From positions 18,734 through 82,733 of the forward strand of contig NZ_VENP01000008.1 in the NCBI RefSeq assembly GCF_006351005.1: DNA of 64,000 bases. Reading direction: 5' to 3'. The notes beneath the pieces are model-generated. The model saw only the letters and a program-made list of their open reading frames with translations. It had not been told where the DNA came from and ran no database searches. Shown here one piece after another: positions 33,737 to 42,950 of the stretch (the stretch's first letter is position 1; each line of letters starts with the position of its first letter). Made by a program: the position numbers and the translations under genes. This DNA is from Miniimonas arenae (GTDB lineage Bacteria; Actinomycetota; Actinomycetes; Actinomycetales; Beutenbergiaceae).

Positions 33737-35812
33737 ATGACCACCACCGCCCGAGCGGGAGCGCTCCCGCACGGAGGCGCGGGCGCGTCACCGCCCTCGA
33801 GGAGCGGTGGCCGGCACCCCGCCCGGCCGCGTGCGGGGGTCGCCGTGGCGATCGCCGCGGCGACGCCGGCCCTCGCCGGCGGGACGCTGCAGCTCGCGAG
33901 CGGGCTCCCGGTGACCGCGGACATCCTGTTCCTCGTTGTCGACGTCGTGGTGGGCGTGGTCTACGGCGCGGTCGCCGGGGTCATCCTGTCCCGCCGCAGC
34001 CATCCGGTCGCCTGGCTCGTCGCGCTCACCGGCGCGGGTGGCGGCGTCGCGGCCCTGGGTGGCGGCTGGGTCTCGTTCACGACGACCCACCCGGGGCTCG
34101 CGGGCCAGGACCTCGCGGTCGCGCTGATCGGGTCCGCGTGGGTGCCGGGCACCCTCGCCCTCTTCCTCGTGGTGCCCTGGCTGGTGCGCGAGACCCCGCT
34201 CGGCGTCGTCGAGCGCGTCGGGCTCGCGGCCGGCATCGCCACGACGGCGACCCTCACCGTGCAGCGCATCCTCGCCCCGATGTGGGACAACGGCCCGATC
34301 CTCGCGGCCGTGGTCGCGGTCGGACTCGTCACCGCGGCGTCGGTCGCGTGGCGGCACCGCCGCGGTCCCGTCGCCGAACGCCCCGGGCTCGGCCTGCTCG
34401 CCGCCGGAACGGCCGTGATGGCGGTGTCCTTCCTGCCGCTCGTGTTCGTGCCCTACACGGGCGGCACGCTCGTCCTGCTCGTGCCGGTCCTGCACCTGGT
34501 CGCGCAGGCGCTCTTCCCGGCGGCGCTGCTGGTCACCGTGCTGCGCACCCGGATGTGGGGGATCGACCTCGCGATCAGCCGCGCCGTCCTCGCCGGGCTG
34601 CTCACCCTCGGCCTCGTGCTCGTCTACGCCGGGCTCGTCTGGACCGCCTCGCGGGTGGTCGGCAGCAGCGCGGTCGCGCAGGTGGTCGCGGCCGTGGGCG
34701 TTGTCCTCGCGGTCGACCCGATCCGACGCCGGCTCGAGGTCGAGGTGCGCCGACTCGTCTGGGGCGACGCCACCTCGCCGGGTCGAGCCGCGCTGCGGAT
34801 CGGCGCAACACTGTCGGCCGAGTCGGACGCGCACGAGATGCTCGACCGGCTCGCGTCGGCGGTCGGTGAGTCGCTGCGGCTGGAGTCGGTCGAGCTCGTG
34901 CTGGGGGAGCCGCGAGTCACCGACGGTGCCGGCCCGCTGGTCGCTGAGGTCGGGCGGTGGGGGACGCCCACCTCGGTGCCGGTGCGTCGGGAGGTCCGGC
35001 GTGGCGTCGACGGCGACAGCGGCGCGTCGGCCCTCGGCTCGCTCGCGGTGACGCCCCGCCCGGGGGAGCGCCTCGACGCGCGCACGCTCGAGGCGCTCTC
35101 GACGCTCGAGCCGGTGGTCGCCGTCGGGCTCGGACTCGTGCGCGCGACGGCGGAGGTCGTCCGCGCACGGGACGCGGCCACGGGTGCGCGGCTGGCCGAG
35201 CGACGCCTCATCCGCCGCGAGCTGCACGACGGGATCGGGCCGTGGCTTTCGGGGCTGCGGCTCGGGCTGCAGGGGGCGCGGAACGTGCTGCCGACCGACC
35301 CGCAGGCCGCCGACGCCGTGCTCGCGGCACTCCAGGCCGAGGTCGTGAAGCGGGTCGAGGACGTGCGCGCCCTGTCGCGCAGCCTGCTGCCGCCCGTGCT
35401 CGAGGAGCGAGGGCTCGGTGCCGCGCTGGGCGAGCTCGTCGCGCAGCACGCGACGGCCGGGTTCGCCGTCGAGCTCGACGTCGCGCCGACGGCGGTCACC
35501 CTGGGTGAGCTCGACCCGCGGGTCGCGGCCGCGGCCTACGCCGTCGCGTCCGAGGCCGTGCTCAATGCCTCGCGGCACTCGGGCGCGACGACGTGCCGGC
35601 TCACCGTCGCCGTCGGGAGCGGCGGCACGCTGGTCGTCGTGTGCGAGGACGCCGGGCGCGGCCGGATCGACGCGCCCGACGGCGTGGGGAGCCGCTCGAT
35701 GCGCGAACGGGTGCGCGAGCTGGGTGGTGAGCTCGCCGTCGGGCCCTGCGCCGACGGCACCGGCACGCGGGTGCATGCGCGCGTGCCGCTCGTCCCGGCG
35801 GAGGCGCCGTGA
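33737..35812 (+). CDS. NarL-type sensor histidine kinase with polytopic membrane domain
   Basis: A 691-residue sensor kinase. The first 340 residues hold about ten hydrophobic helices, then a GAF-like linker (about 350-480), a HisKA_3 dimerisation domain with phospho-acceptor His497 in RRELHDGIGP, and an HATPase domain (N-box ASEAVLNASRHSG, then GSRSMRERV). The architecture matches class 7 kinases paired with LuxR-type regulators. ATG 33737 has a -10-like TACGGT seven bases upstream and no ribosome binding site; GTG 33728 is in frame. The stop overlaps the response regulator start. Signal unknown. Confidence 0.9.
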   Translation: MTTTARAGALPHGGAGASPPSRSGGRHPARPRAGVAVAIAAATPALAGGTLQLASGLPVTADILFLVVDVVVGVVYGAVAGVILSRRSHPVAWLVALTGAGGGVAALGGGWVSFTTTHPGLAGQDLAVALIGSAWVPGTLALFLVVPWLVRETPLGVVERVGLAAGIATTATLTVQRILAPMWDNGPILAAVVAVGLVTAASVAWRHRRGPVAERPGLGLLAAGTAVMAVSFLPLVFVPYTGGTLVLLVPVLHLVAQALFPAALLVTVLRTRMWGIDLAISRAVLAGLLTLGLVLVYAGLVWTASRVVGSSAVAQVVAAVGVVLAVDPIRRRLEVEVRRLVWGDATSPGRAALRIGATLSAESDAHEMLDRLASAVGESLRLESVELVLGEPRVTDGAGPLVAEVGRWGTPTSVPVRREVRRGVDGDSGASALGSLAVTPRPGERLDARTLEALSTLEPVVAVGLGLVRATAEVVRARDAATGARLAERRLIRRELHDGIGPWLSGLRLGLQGARNVLPTDPQAADAVLAALQAEVVKRVEDVRALSRSLLPPVLEERGLGAALGELVAQHATAGFAVELDVAPTAVTLGELDPRVAAAAYAVASEAVLNASRHSGATTCRLTVAVGSGGTLVVVCEDAGRGRIDAPDGVGSRSMRERVRELGGELAVGPCADGTGTRVHARVPLVPAEAP

Positions 35813-36609
35813 GTGCCGCGGGTGCGGCGGGCCCGGCCCCGGCGGAACCGGCGGGATCCGGGACACCTGAGCCGACGGGCCCGACGGGGCCGACGGGGCC
35901 GACGGGGCCGACGGGTCCGACGGGTCCGATCGAGCCGACCGCCGCGCCGGGGACCGTCCGGGTCACGGTGGTCGACGACCATCCGGTGTTCCGGATCGGC
36001 ATGACCGCGCTGCTGGACTCCCTGCCGGGGATCTCGGTGGTGGGGCAGGCGGACGGCGCGACGGCGGCGCTCGCGCTGTTCGCCGGGGGGCACGCGACGG
36101 ACGTCGTGCTCATGGACCTCGACCTCGGCGACGGATCCGGCGTCGACGTGACCCGCGAGCTCGTGCGCACCCGGCCGGGCCCCGGCGTCCTCGTCGTGAC
36201 GATGCACGAGGACGAGGACGCCGTGGTCGCGGCGGTCCGGGCCGGCGCGCGCGGCTACCTCGTGAAGTCGGCGCCCCCGGACGCCGTCGAGCGCGCGATC
36301 CGCGCCGTGGCCGCGGGGGAGATGATCCTGTCTCCGGCCGTCGCCGAGCGCGCGCTCGCCTACGTGCTGGGTGGCACGCGCGCGGCGCGGGTGCCCTTCC
36401 CGCAGCTCACGCAGCGCGAGCGCGAGGTGCTCGACCTCGTGGCCGCTGGCCTCGACAACGTCGCCGTCGCACGCCGGCTCGGCCTCAGCCCGAAGACCGT
36501 GCGCAACACCGTCGCGACGGTGCTCGCCAAGCTCGCGCTGCGCGACCGCTCCGCGGCTATCGTGGCTGCGCGCGCGCAGGGCCTCGGCGGGGGCGCGCTC
36601 GACGCGTGA
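35809..36609 (+). CDS. NarL/LuxR-type response regulator with collagen-like N-terminus
   Basis: A 266-residue DNA-binding response regulator partnered with the kinase encoded just upstream (GTGA overlap). The receiver domain spans about 50-165, with acidic residues Asp56/Asp57 and phospho-acceptor Asp103 in VLMDLDLGDG; the LuxR helix-turn-helix is at about 200-262 (QLTQREREVLDLVAAG...SPKTVRNTV). Residues 22-40 are an unusual run of Gly-Pro-Thr triplets encoded by 9-bp repeats. Targets unknown. Confidence 0.93.
   Translation: MSAAGAAGPAPAEPAGSGTPEPTGPTGPTGPTGPTGPTGPIEPTAAPGTVRVTVVDDHPVFRIGMTALLDSLPGISVVGQADGATAALALFAGGHATDVVLMDLDLGDGSGVDVTRELVRTRPGPGVLVVTMHEDEDAVVAAVRAGARGYLVKSAPPDAVERAIRAVAAGEMILSPAVAERALAYVLGGTRAARVPFPQLTQREREVLDLVAAGLDNVAVARRLGLSPKTVRNTVATVLAKLALRDRSAAIVAARAQGLGGGALDA
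35872..35925 (+). repeat. Six 9-bp units encoding Gly-Pro-Thr triplets
   Basis: CCGACGGGG-type 9-mers start every nine bases from 35872; they encode the collagen-like linker of the response regulator and keep its frame. Confidence 0.85.
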
Positions 36610-36630
36610 CGAGCGAGAGGACGGTGCGCG

Positions 36631-37413
36631 ATGGCCGACGGTCGGCACCTCGGGCGCGCCGTGCTGGTCCGGCACGGTGAGAGCGTCGCGAACGCCGCGG
36701 GTCTGTTCACGGGCGTGCTCGACGTGCCGCTCTCGGACCGGGGCCGTCGTGAGGCGCACCGCGCCGCCGAGCTGATCGCCGCGACCTCGATCGTGTTCGA
36801 CCTGGCGCTGTGCTCCGAGCTCACCCGCGCGCGGCAGACCGCCGAGGTGCTCGCCGTGGACCTCCCGCTGCTCCCGCCGGTGCAGCACGACTGGCGGCTG
36901 GACGAGCGCAACTACGGCGCGCTGACGAACCGCACCAAGGCGGACGTGCTCGCCGAGCAGGGCGAGGCGCAGTTCCTGGCGTGGCGCCGCTCGGTGCACG
37001 TGCCGCCGCCGCCGATGGGCGACGCGCTCTACGACGAGCTCGCCGCGACGCCGCTGTGCCGACGTCTGCCCCCGGCCGCGCTCGTGCGCACGGAGTCGTT
37101 GGCGGACGTCATGGTCCGCGTCGGCGCGCTGTGGCGCGAGCGGGTCGACCCGCTCCTGCGTGACGGGGGTGCGGTGCTCGTCGTCGGGCACGGCAACTCC
37201 CTGCGGGCGCTCTGCGCGGTGGTCGACGGCCTGACCGACCCGGAGATCCAGGACCTCGGCCTGCCGACGGGCCACCCGCTGCTGTACGAGTTCTCACCGA
37301 CCGGCGCCGAGCGGGACGGGCTGCTCGTGCCGCTCGCGCGCGGCGGCAGCTACCTCGACGAGCCGCGTGCCCGAGCCGCTGCGGAGGCGCTCGCGCGGGA
37401 GGGCGGGACCTGA
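36631..37413 (+). CDS. GpmA-like 2,3-bisphosphoglycerate-dependent phosphoglycerate mutase
   Basis: A histidine phosphatase superfamily protein (260 residues) with the full GpmA pattern: LVRHGES with catalytic His15, FTGVLDVPLSDRG, LDERNYGALTNRTK, WRRSVHVPPPP, ESLADVMVRV and the second catalytic His in VVGHGNSLRAL, then PTGHPLLYEF. It would interconvert 3- and 2-phosphoglycerate in glycolysis. Because the glycolytic gpmA of actinobacteria usually lies beside phoU or senX3-regX3, this may be a paralogue. The ATG follows GAGAGGACGG. Confidence 0.85.
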   Translation: MADGRHLGRAVLVRHGESVANAAGLFTGVLDVPLSDRGRREAHRAAELIAATSIVFDLALCSELTRARQTAEVLAVDLPLLPPVQHDWRLDERNYGALTNRTKADVLAEQGEAQFLAWRRSVHVPPPPMGDALYDELAATPLCRRLPPAALVRTESLADVMVRVGALWRERVDPLLRDGGAVLVVGHGNSLRALCAVVDGLTDPEIQDLGLPTGHPLLYEFSPTGAERDGLLVPLARGGSYLDEPRARAAAEALAREGGT

Positions 37414-37461
37414 GCGGGCTGCCCGGGGCCCCGGCGGGCCCGCGGGCGGCGGAGGGGGACG

Positions 37462-37467
37462 TAGGTT
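37462..37467 (+). promoter_or_regulatory. -10 element of leaderless ohr-like gene
   Basis: TAGGTT six bases before the ATG at 37474; the intervening bases are all G. Confidence 0.55.
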
Positions 37468-37473
37468 GGGGGG

Positions 37474-37896
37474 ATGGACGCCCTCTACGTCGCCGAAGCC
37501 CTGTCCACCGGTCCTGGCCGCAACGGCCGGGTCACCACGCCCGACGGTCGCCTCGACCTCCAGCTCGCCTTCCCGACCGAGCTCGGCGGCAGCGGTGAGG
37601 GCAGCAACCCCGAGCAGCTCTTCGCAGCCGGGTACGCCGCGTGCTTCCACAACGCGCTGCAGCGCGTGGCGCGCGAGCAGCACGTCGAGCTGCAGGACAG
37701 CTCGGTCGGCGCGAGGGTGGGGATGAGCCGCAACAGCTCCGGCGGCTTCCAGCTCGAGGTCGAGCTCGAGGTGGTCCTGCCCGGCATCGTGCAGGACGTG
37801 GCCCGCTCGCTCGCGGACGCCGCGCACGAGGTGTGCCCCTACTCCAACGCCACGCGGGGCAACATCCCCGTCACGGTGCTCGTCGCCGAGGACTGA
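37474..37896 (+). CDS. ohr: Organic hydroperoxide resistance protein Ohr (OsmC family)
   Basis: A 140-residue thiol peroxidase that reduces organic hydroperoxides. The reactive and resolving cysteines are Cys57 in YAACFHNA and Cys121 in HEVCPYSNATRGN, and Arg16/Arg19 in the N-terminal GRNGRV complete the site. The order Ohr rather than OsmC is clear from CPYSNATRGN. The -10 element lies six bases before the ATG, suggesting a leaderless mRNA. No OhrR repressor gene is adjacent. Confidence 0.93.
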   Translation: MDALYVAEALSTGPGRNGRVTTPDGRLDLQLAFPTELGGSGEGSNPEQLFAAGYAACFHNALQRVAREQHVELQDSSVGARVGMSRNSSGGFQLEVELEVVLPGIVQDVARSLADAAHEVCPYSNATRGNIPVTVLVAED

Positions 37897-37976
37897 CCGA
37901 GGACCGGGCCGAACCAGCGAGCCGGACCACCGACGAGCACCACCGGCCAGCGCCCACCGACGAGCGAGGGAGCCTC

Positions 37977-39128
37977 GTGAAGCCACAGCGCCGCATCCTC
38001 TGCGTGATCCTGGCCGGCGGCAAGGGAAGCCGGCTCGGTGTCCTCACCGACCACCGGGTCAAGCCGTCCCTGCGGGTGGCGGGCAGCTACCGCCTCATCG
38101 ACGTCGCGCTCTCGAACGTGGCCAACAGCGGGCTGTCCGACGTCTGGATCGTCGAGCAGTACCTGCCGCACTCGCTCAACCAGCACCTCTCCGGCGGCCG
38201 GCCGTGGGACCTGGACCGGATCCACGGCGGGCTGCACCTGCTCGCGCCGTTCACGGGAGCGACCGGTGAGGGGTTCGCCGAGGGCAACAGCGACTCGCTG
38301 TGGCGCCACCGCGAGCGGATCGCCGGCTTCGAGCCCGACCTCGTGGTCGTGCTGAGCGCGGACCACCTGTACGCACTGGACGTGCGCGACGTCGTCGCCA
38401 CCCACGAGCGGCACGGCGCCGCCCTCACGATGGTCACCACGAGGACGGACGCGGACCCGTCCGACCACGGCGTGGTCGTGACCGACGACGAGGGCGTCGT
38501 CACGGAGTTCGCCTACAAGCCGGACGAGCCGGCCGACGACCTCGTCGCCGTCGAGGTGTTCTGCTTCGACGGCCCGGCGCTGCTCGAGGCGCTCGACCTG
38601 CTGCACGAGCGGCTGGGCGGGCTCGGGGACTACGGCGAGGACCTCGTGCCGTACTTCGTGGCGCAGCACCGCACGGTGGAGCACCGGCTCGAGGGCTACT
38701 GGCGCGACATGGGGACGCCCGAGTCCTACTGGATCGCCCATCAGCAGCTCCTCGACGGGACCGGGGCGCGGCTCGACGACCCGGCGTGGCCCGTGCGCTC
38801 GGCCCAGCCGCAGCAGCTCCCCGCACGCGTCCTGGCCGGGGCACAGGTCGCCGACAGCCTGCTCGCGCCCGGCTCGCACGTCGCGGGCACCGTGCGGCGC
38901 AGCGTCGTCGGACCCGGGGTCGTGGTCGAGGCGGGTGCCGTGGTGGAGGAGAGCGTGCTGCTCGACGGCGTCCACGTCGCCTCGGGCGTGACCCTGCGGC
39001 GCTGCCTCGTCGACGACGGCGCACGGCTGGCGCAGCCGGGCGTCGTCGGCGAGGCCGACGCCGTCACGGTGATCGGGCCGGACGGTCAGGTCGACGCGAG
39101 CGTCGCGGGCGACCCGAGCGCGGACTAG
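37977..39128 (+). CDS. Divergent glucose-1-phosphate adenylyltransferase (GlgC-like)
   Basis: A 383-residue nucleotidyltransferase. LAGGKGSRLGVLTDHRVKPSL (about 13-33) is the nucleotide-binding signature, YRLIDVALSN and LSADHLYALD (metal Asp) follow, and the second half has hexapeptide-like turns of a left-handed beta-helix. The fold and order match GlgC, which makes ADP-glucose for glycogen or trehalose, but several usual residues differ (KPSLRVAGSY where GlgC has KPAVPFGGxY), so allosteric control or the donor may differ. The GTG start follows GCGAGGGAGCC. No other glycogen gene is nearby. Confidence 0.8.
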   Translation: MKPQRRILCVILAGGKGSRLGVLTDHRVKPSLRVAGSYRLIDVALSNVANSGLSDVWIVEQYLPHSLNQHLSGGRPWDLDRIHGGLHLLAPFTGATGEGFAEGNSDSLWRHRERIAGFEPDLVVVLSADHLYALDVRDVVATHERHGAALTMVTTRTDADPSDHGVVVTDDEGVVTEFAYKPDEPADDLVAVEVFCFDGPALLEALDLLHERLGGLGDYGEDLVPYFVAQHRTVEHRLEGYWRDMGTPESYWIAHQQLLDGTGARLDDPAWPVRSAQPQQLPARVLAGAQVADSLLAPGSHVAGTVRRSVVGPGVVVEAGAVVEESVLLDGVHVASGVTLRRCLVDDGARLAQPGVVGEADAVTVIGPDGQVDASVAGDPSAD

Positions 39129-39209
39129 CGACACCCTCGACGGAGCCCGGCGAGACCAGCGAGCCCCGCGAGCGCACCGACCGGCGCCTGGCCGTGACCC
39201 CGGCGCACG

Positions 39210-42200
39210 TCAGCGCGTGGGCCAGCGCGCGCTCGCCGTCGCCCCCCGGGGATCGGTGACCTGCGCGGCCACGGTGGTGGCCTGCAGGGTCAGCGGCACG
39301 GAGAGGTCCGTGCCACCGTCCGCCCGGGGCGTCTTCGCGGCCTGCAGTCGCCCGATCGGGAGCCGGCGCGCGAGCGGGACGTCCGCGATGACGAGGCTGA
39401 TCTCCTGCGACGTCGCCGGGTCGAGCGGCCGAGGCAGCGGTCGGGGCGTCGGGAACGGCACCGGGCGCACGCCGCCGGCCCGCCGCGTCGCGACGAGGCG
39501 CAGCACGCCGGCGGAGTCCGGCGGCAGGCTCGTGGACAGTGTGCAGACCGTGCCGCGCCCGACGATCGTGAACACGTCCTCGATCCGCAACCACGTCGCG
39601 GGCGTCGGCGGCACCCAGCCGGCCACGGTCAGCGTGCGCTCGCTCACCCGACCCGTGGGGTCGGTGAGCCGGAGCACGACGGCGAGCGGCGCCGTCGGGT
39701 CCGCGCGGTGCGTCCACAGGACGAGCGGGGTGCGACCGGACGCGCGAGCGCGGCGGGCGAGCGCCGGCAGCGTCGCGGGCGCCACGGGCGGCGTGTCCGA
39801 GCCGGCGACGGGCACCAGCTCCAGCGGCGTGCCCGCCGGTCCTGGCACCGCCCCGCCGACCGGCGGGACGGGGACGCCGTCGACCGTCGCCAGCAGCACG
39901 TGCGAGCCGGCGGCCGTGACGCGGTCCGGGGCGCGAGTCGCCGAGCGGACGAGCACCGCGGCACCGTCCGGCCCGACCTCCGCGACGAGCGGCTCCAGGT
40001 CCGGCGGCGTCGTCGGCGGCAGCGCGACCGCGACCGCCTCGCTCGCAGGCGAGACGACCCCGCGCACGGCCGACGGCCCCACGACGGGGGGTGGCACCGC
40101 CGTCGCGCGCAGGTGCCAGGGGTCCCAGGACGGCGTCAGGTCGCTCGGCCACGCGCCGGCGTACAGCGGCGCGCCGGTGATCGGGTCGGTCCCGCCCGTG
40201 GCGACCGCCGGCACGCTCGCGCGCGGCGGCCCCATCGTGCGGTGATCGAGCGCGGCCTCGGCGGATCGCGTGGCGAACAGCTCGAACGCGGTGACGCCCA
40301 CCGAGCATGCGGCCTCGAACGTCACCGTGAGCGCGCCGTCGGCGCCGAACCCCGGCCGGACCGCGGGCTGCGTCGGGCGCACGAGGCTCGGCGCCAGCGC
40401 GGCCTGCAGGTGGTGGTGCGGCTGGACAGGCCCGGCGGCGTCGGGCCACGGCGACTCCGCGCCGGTGGTGCTCGCCGTGGTGACGACGAACAGATGGATG
40501 TCCTTCGAGCCGCGCGGCAGCGTCACGTCGACCGCGTGCGGGTCGCCGCCCGCCAGCGGCACCTCGACCATGCGGCGGAAGAGGTTCTTGCGCCGGTCCG
40601 GCGCCGTCGCGTCGTAGGCGTCCCAGAGCGCGTCGAGGCGCCAGCCGGGGAGCGCCTCGGCCGTGCCGGGCTGCGGCTCGGGCAGGCCGAGGCGCTCGCG
40701 GACCACGGTCTCGGACGTCTCCCAGACCACCACCCGGTCGGCCTGCGCCGGTACCGGGCCGACCCAGGTGACGTGCACGTGGCTGCGCCCGAGGTGGTCG
40801 GGCGTGCTCGCGAGGGGGACGTCGGGCGGTTGGGGCGGCGCGGGCAGCACGATCGGCACGGGGCTCGCGGCGACGGCGGTCGCCGGATCCTCGGGGCGCG
40901 GCGACCACGCCGAGGGCTGCGCGTGGTTGCGGGCGCGCAGCCGGGCGAACACGCGCACGCCCCAGCGCGAGACGCCCGCGAAGTCCAGCGGTCCGACCGG
41001 GACCGTGAGGCGGTACCGGCGCCCGTCGTCGCCCTGGGTCGCGGTGCCGGCCGGGCGCGGGACCGGGACGGCCGGGGGCGCCTGTCCGGACGGGACGGGC
41101 GTGCGGCTCAGCTCGGTGCCGTCGACGTCGATGCCGACCACGCCGGTTCCCGCCGGGCCGCCGGCGACGAGCGGTTCGTCCCCGGCGAAGCCGAGGTGCG
41201 CCGTCACGGCCCCCGCCGGTGGCGCGTCCGGGTCGACGGCGGGCGGCGGGGTGGCGCCCGTCGGCATGGGGTAGGGCACGAGGAGCAGCTCGACATCGGT
41301 GGGTGTGCGCTCGGGCCAGGGCACGGCGACTTCGACCGTCGCCTCCGCGGGGCAGAGCGTCGAACCGGTCCAGCGAGCGGCGAGCGAGAGGCTCACCACG
41401 CGCGGCCCCATGAGCGCGGGCGCGGCACCGGTCCACGCGACGTCCTGCCAGTCGGAGTAGATCCCGAACAGGTTCGCCTGCGCGACGGCGTAGCCGCGGC
41501 TGACGGTGCCCTCGTACGGCAGCGCGCGGCCGGGGTCCACCAGGCGCGGGCGCGGGTCGACGGGGATCTCCGGGTGGTTCGGGTCCCCGCCGGGGCTCGC
41601 GAGGAGCTGGACCGCGCTCCCGCCCTTGAGGCGTGGCGGCAGCAGGTCGCTCGCCGGCGGGTCGGCGGGTCCGAAGCCCGCGAGCACGCACGCCGTCGGG
41701 CCGGTGAGGGTCGCCGTCGTGAGGCCCGGCTGCCAGAGCAGCTCCACGGACTCGGCGAACGGGTCGTCGCGCCGCGGCGGCGTCGTGAGTACGGCACGCT
41801 GGGCGAGCAGGCCCGCGACGGCGGGCACGCTGGCGTGATGGTGGGCCGGCGGGAGGAAGGCGACGAGCTCGACGCCGCGATCGCCGTCGGGCGTCTCCTC
41901 GTACGGCGCGGTGACGAGCAGCTCGATCTCGGCCGGGTGCTGGTCGATCTCGCTGCCCCGGTAGGCGGTCGCAAAGCCCGTGGTGAGCGCGGCGAACGCA
42001 TCCCCGGCTGCGGAGACGAGCAACGTGCGGAGCAGCGGGAGGTCGGCCGTGGTGGGCTCGGCGTCGTACCGGCCCTCGCCCGGCCCGGGGACGTTGCGAC
42101 GCGAGACGAGACGTACCTGCTGCGGCTCGACGTCGTCCCACAGGCGCGTTAGCTCGGGGAAGAGCAGCTCGCGCGCCTCGTCGACGAGACCCCCGGGGTC

Positions 42201-42950
42201 CGGTCGCTCCCACACCGGGGCGAGCCGGCCGGACTCCGTCGCGAACCACCAGCCGACCGGGGGACCACCCCGGTCGAGCCGGTCCAGCGCCGCGTCGGGT
42301 CCACCGACGGGCGCGACGACGAGTCCCTGCGGGTCGGGGCGGTAGCGTCCGAGCTCGCCGTCCTTGACGGGGTGCCCGACGCGCTCGAGCGGGTTCCACG
42401 AGCCGTCGTCCGCGACCGTGTCCCGCAGCCACGCGGCGGCGACGTTCGTGGGCGTGCCGTTGACCAGAAGGGCGCACGTCGCGAACGGCGCGCGGACCTC
42501 GAGCGTGACCGCACCGCCAGGCCCCGGGTTGCGCGCTGCGGCCGCGACGGCCGCGAACGGGTCCTCGCCTGCCTCGCGGAGCAGGAAGAGGCCGACCGGC
42601 CTCGTGGGGTCGAACGCCGTGGCGGAGACCCCGAGGGCGGTGACCTCCTCGCCGCCCCACGAGATCAGCGCGCGGTCGTCGCTCGTGTCGACGTCGAAGG
42701 ACGTCCGCTTCGTGCGGGTCTGGACCGTGCGCCACCACACGGTGAACGGCTCGGCGGGGACTCCGAGCTCGGGCCGGACCGACCACACGACGTGCAGCCG
42801 CTCACCGAACCGCTTGGCGTCGGCGAGCGCACGCTCCACGATCTCGTCGGACTGCACGTGCGCGTTCGCCAGACGTTGCCGAGCCACGCCGGGCCAGTCG
42901 ATCAGCGCGCTGGCCGCACGGAACCAGCGGGGGTCGTGGATGCGGTCCAT
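39210..42950 (-). CDS. Giant protein of unknown function (second gene of pair)
   Basis: A 1246-residue protein I do not recognise. There is no signal peptide and no transmembrane helix. Residues 1-120 look globular (starts MDRIHDPRWFRAASALIDWP), and the rest consists mainly of beta-rich stretches separated by Pro/Ala linkers, with several fibronectin-III-like patterns in the second half (for example HVHVTWVGPVPAQADRVVVW). Trp and Pro are frequent and Cys is rare. The ATG follows GGTGGAGGACTG and overlaps the stop of the upstream giant gene as TGATG, so the two are translationally coupled. Codon use looks like that of its neighbours. Confidence 0.85.
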   Translation of the reverse strand: MDRIHDPRWFRAASALIDWPGVARQRLANAHVQSDEIVERALADAKRFGERLHVVWSVRPELGVPAEPFTVWWRTVQTRTKRTSFDVDTSDDRALISWGGEEVTALGVSATAFDPTRPVGLFLLREAGEDPFAAVAAAARNPGPGGAVTLEVRAPFATCALLVNGTPTNVAAAWLRDTVADDGSWNPLERVGHPVKDGELGRYRPDPQGLVVAPVGGPDAALDRLDRGGPPVGWWFATESGRLAPVWERPDPGGLVDEARELLFPELTRLWDDVEPQQVRLVSRRNVPGPGEGRYDAEPTTADLPLLRTLLVSAAGDAFAALTTGFATAYRGSEIDQHPAEIELLVTAPYEETPDGDRGVELVAFLPPAHHHASVPAVAGLLAQRAVLTTPPRRDDPFAESVELLWQPGLTTATLTGPTACVLAGFGPADPPASDLLPPRLKGGSAVQLLASPGGDPNHPEIPVDPRPRLVDPGRALPYEGTVSRGYAVAQANLFGIYSDWQDVAWTGAAPALMGPRVVSLSLAARWTGSTLCPAEATVEVAVPWPERTPTDVELLLVPYPMPTGATPPPAVDPDAPPAGAVTAHLGFAGDEPLVAGGPAGTGVVGIDVDGTELSRTPVPSGQAPPAVPVPRPAGTATQGDDGRRYRLTVPVGPLDFAGVSRWGVRVFARLRARNHAQPSAWSPRPEDPATAVAASPVPIVLPAPPQPPDVPLASTPDHLGRSHVHVTWVGPVPAQADRVVVWETSETVVRERLGLPEPQPGTAEALPGWRLDALWDAYDATAPDRRKNLFRRMVEVPLAGGDPHAVDVTLPRGSKDIHLFVVTTASTTGAESPWPDAAGPVQPHHHLQAALAPSLVRPTQPAVRPGFGADGALTVTFEAACSVGVTAFELFATRSAEAALDHRTMGPPRASVPAVATGGTDPITGAPLYAGAWPSDLTPSWDPWHLRATAVPPPVVGPSAVRGVVSPASEAVAVALPPTTPPDLEPLVAEVGPDGAAVLVRSATRAPDRVTAAGSHVLLATVDGVPVPPVGGAVPGPAGTPLELVPVAGSDTPPVAPATLPALARRARASGRTPLVLWTHRADPTAPLAVVLRLTDPTGRVSERTLTVAGWVPPTPATWLRIEDVFTIVGRGTVCTLSTSLPPDSAGVLRLVATRRAGGVRPVPFPTPRPLPRPLDPATSQEISLVIADVPLARRLPIGRLQAAKTPRADGGTDLSVPLTLQATTVAAQVTDPRGATASARWPTR

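Noticed and set aside
31225..33924. Long minus-strand ORF across the repeat cassette giving RPERPTTTRTARRPYET-type repeats
   Set aside because: The 53-base unit shifts frame at each copy and no frame is favoured; the ORF also overlaps two real genes in other frames.
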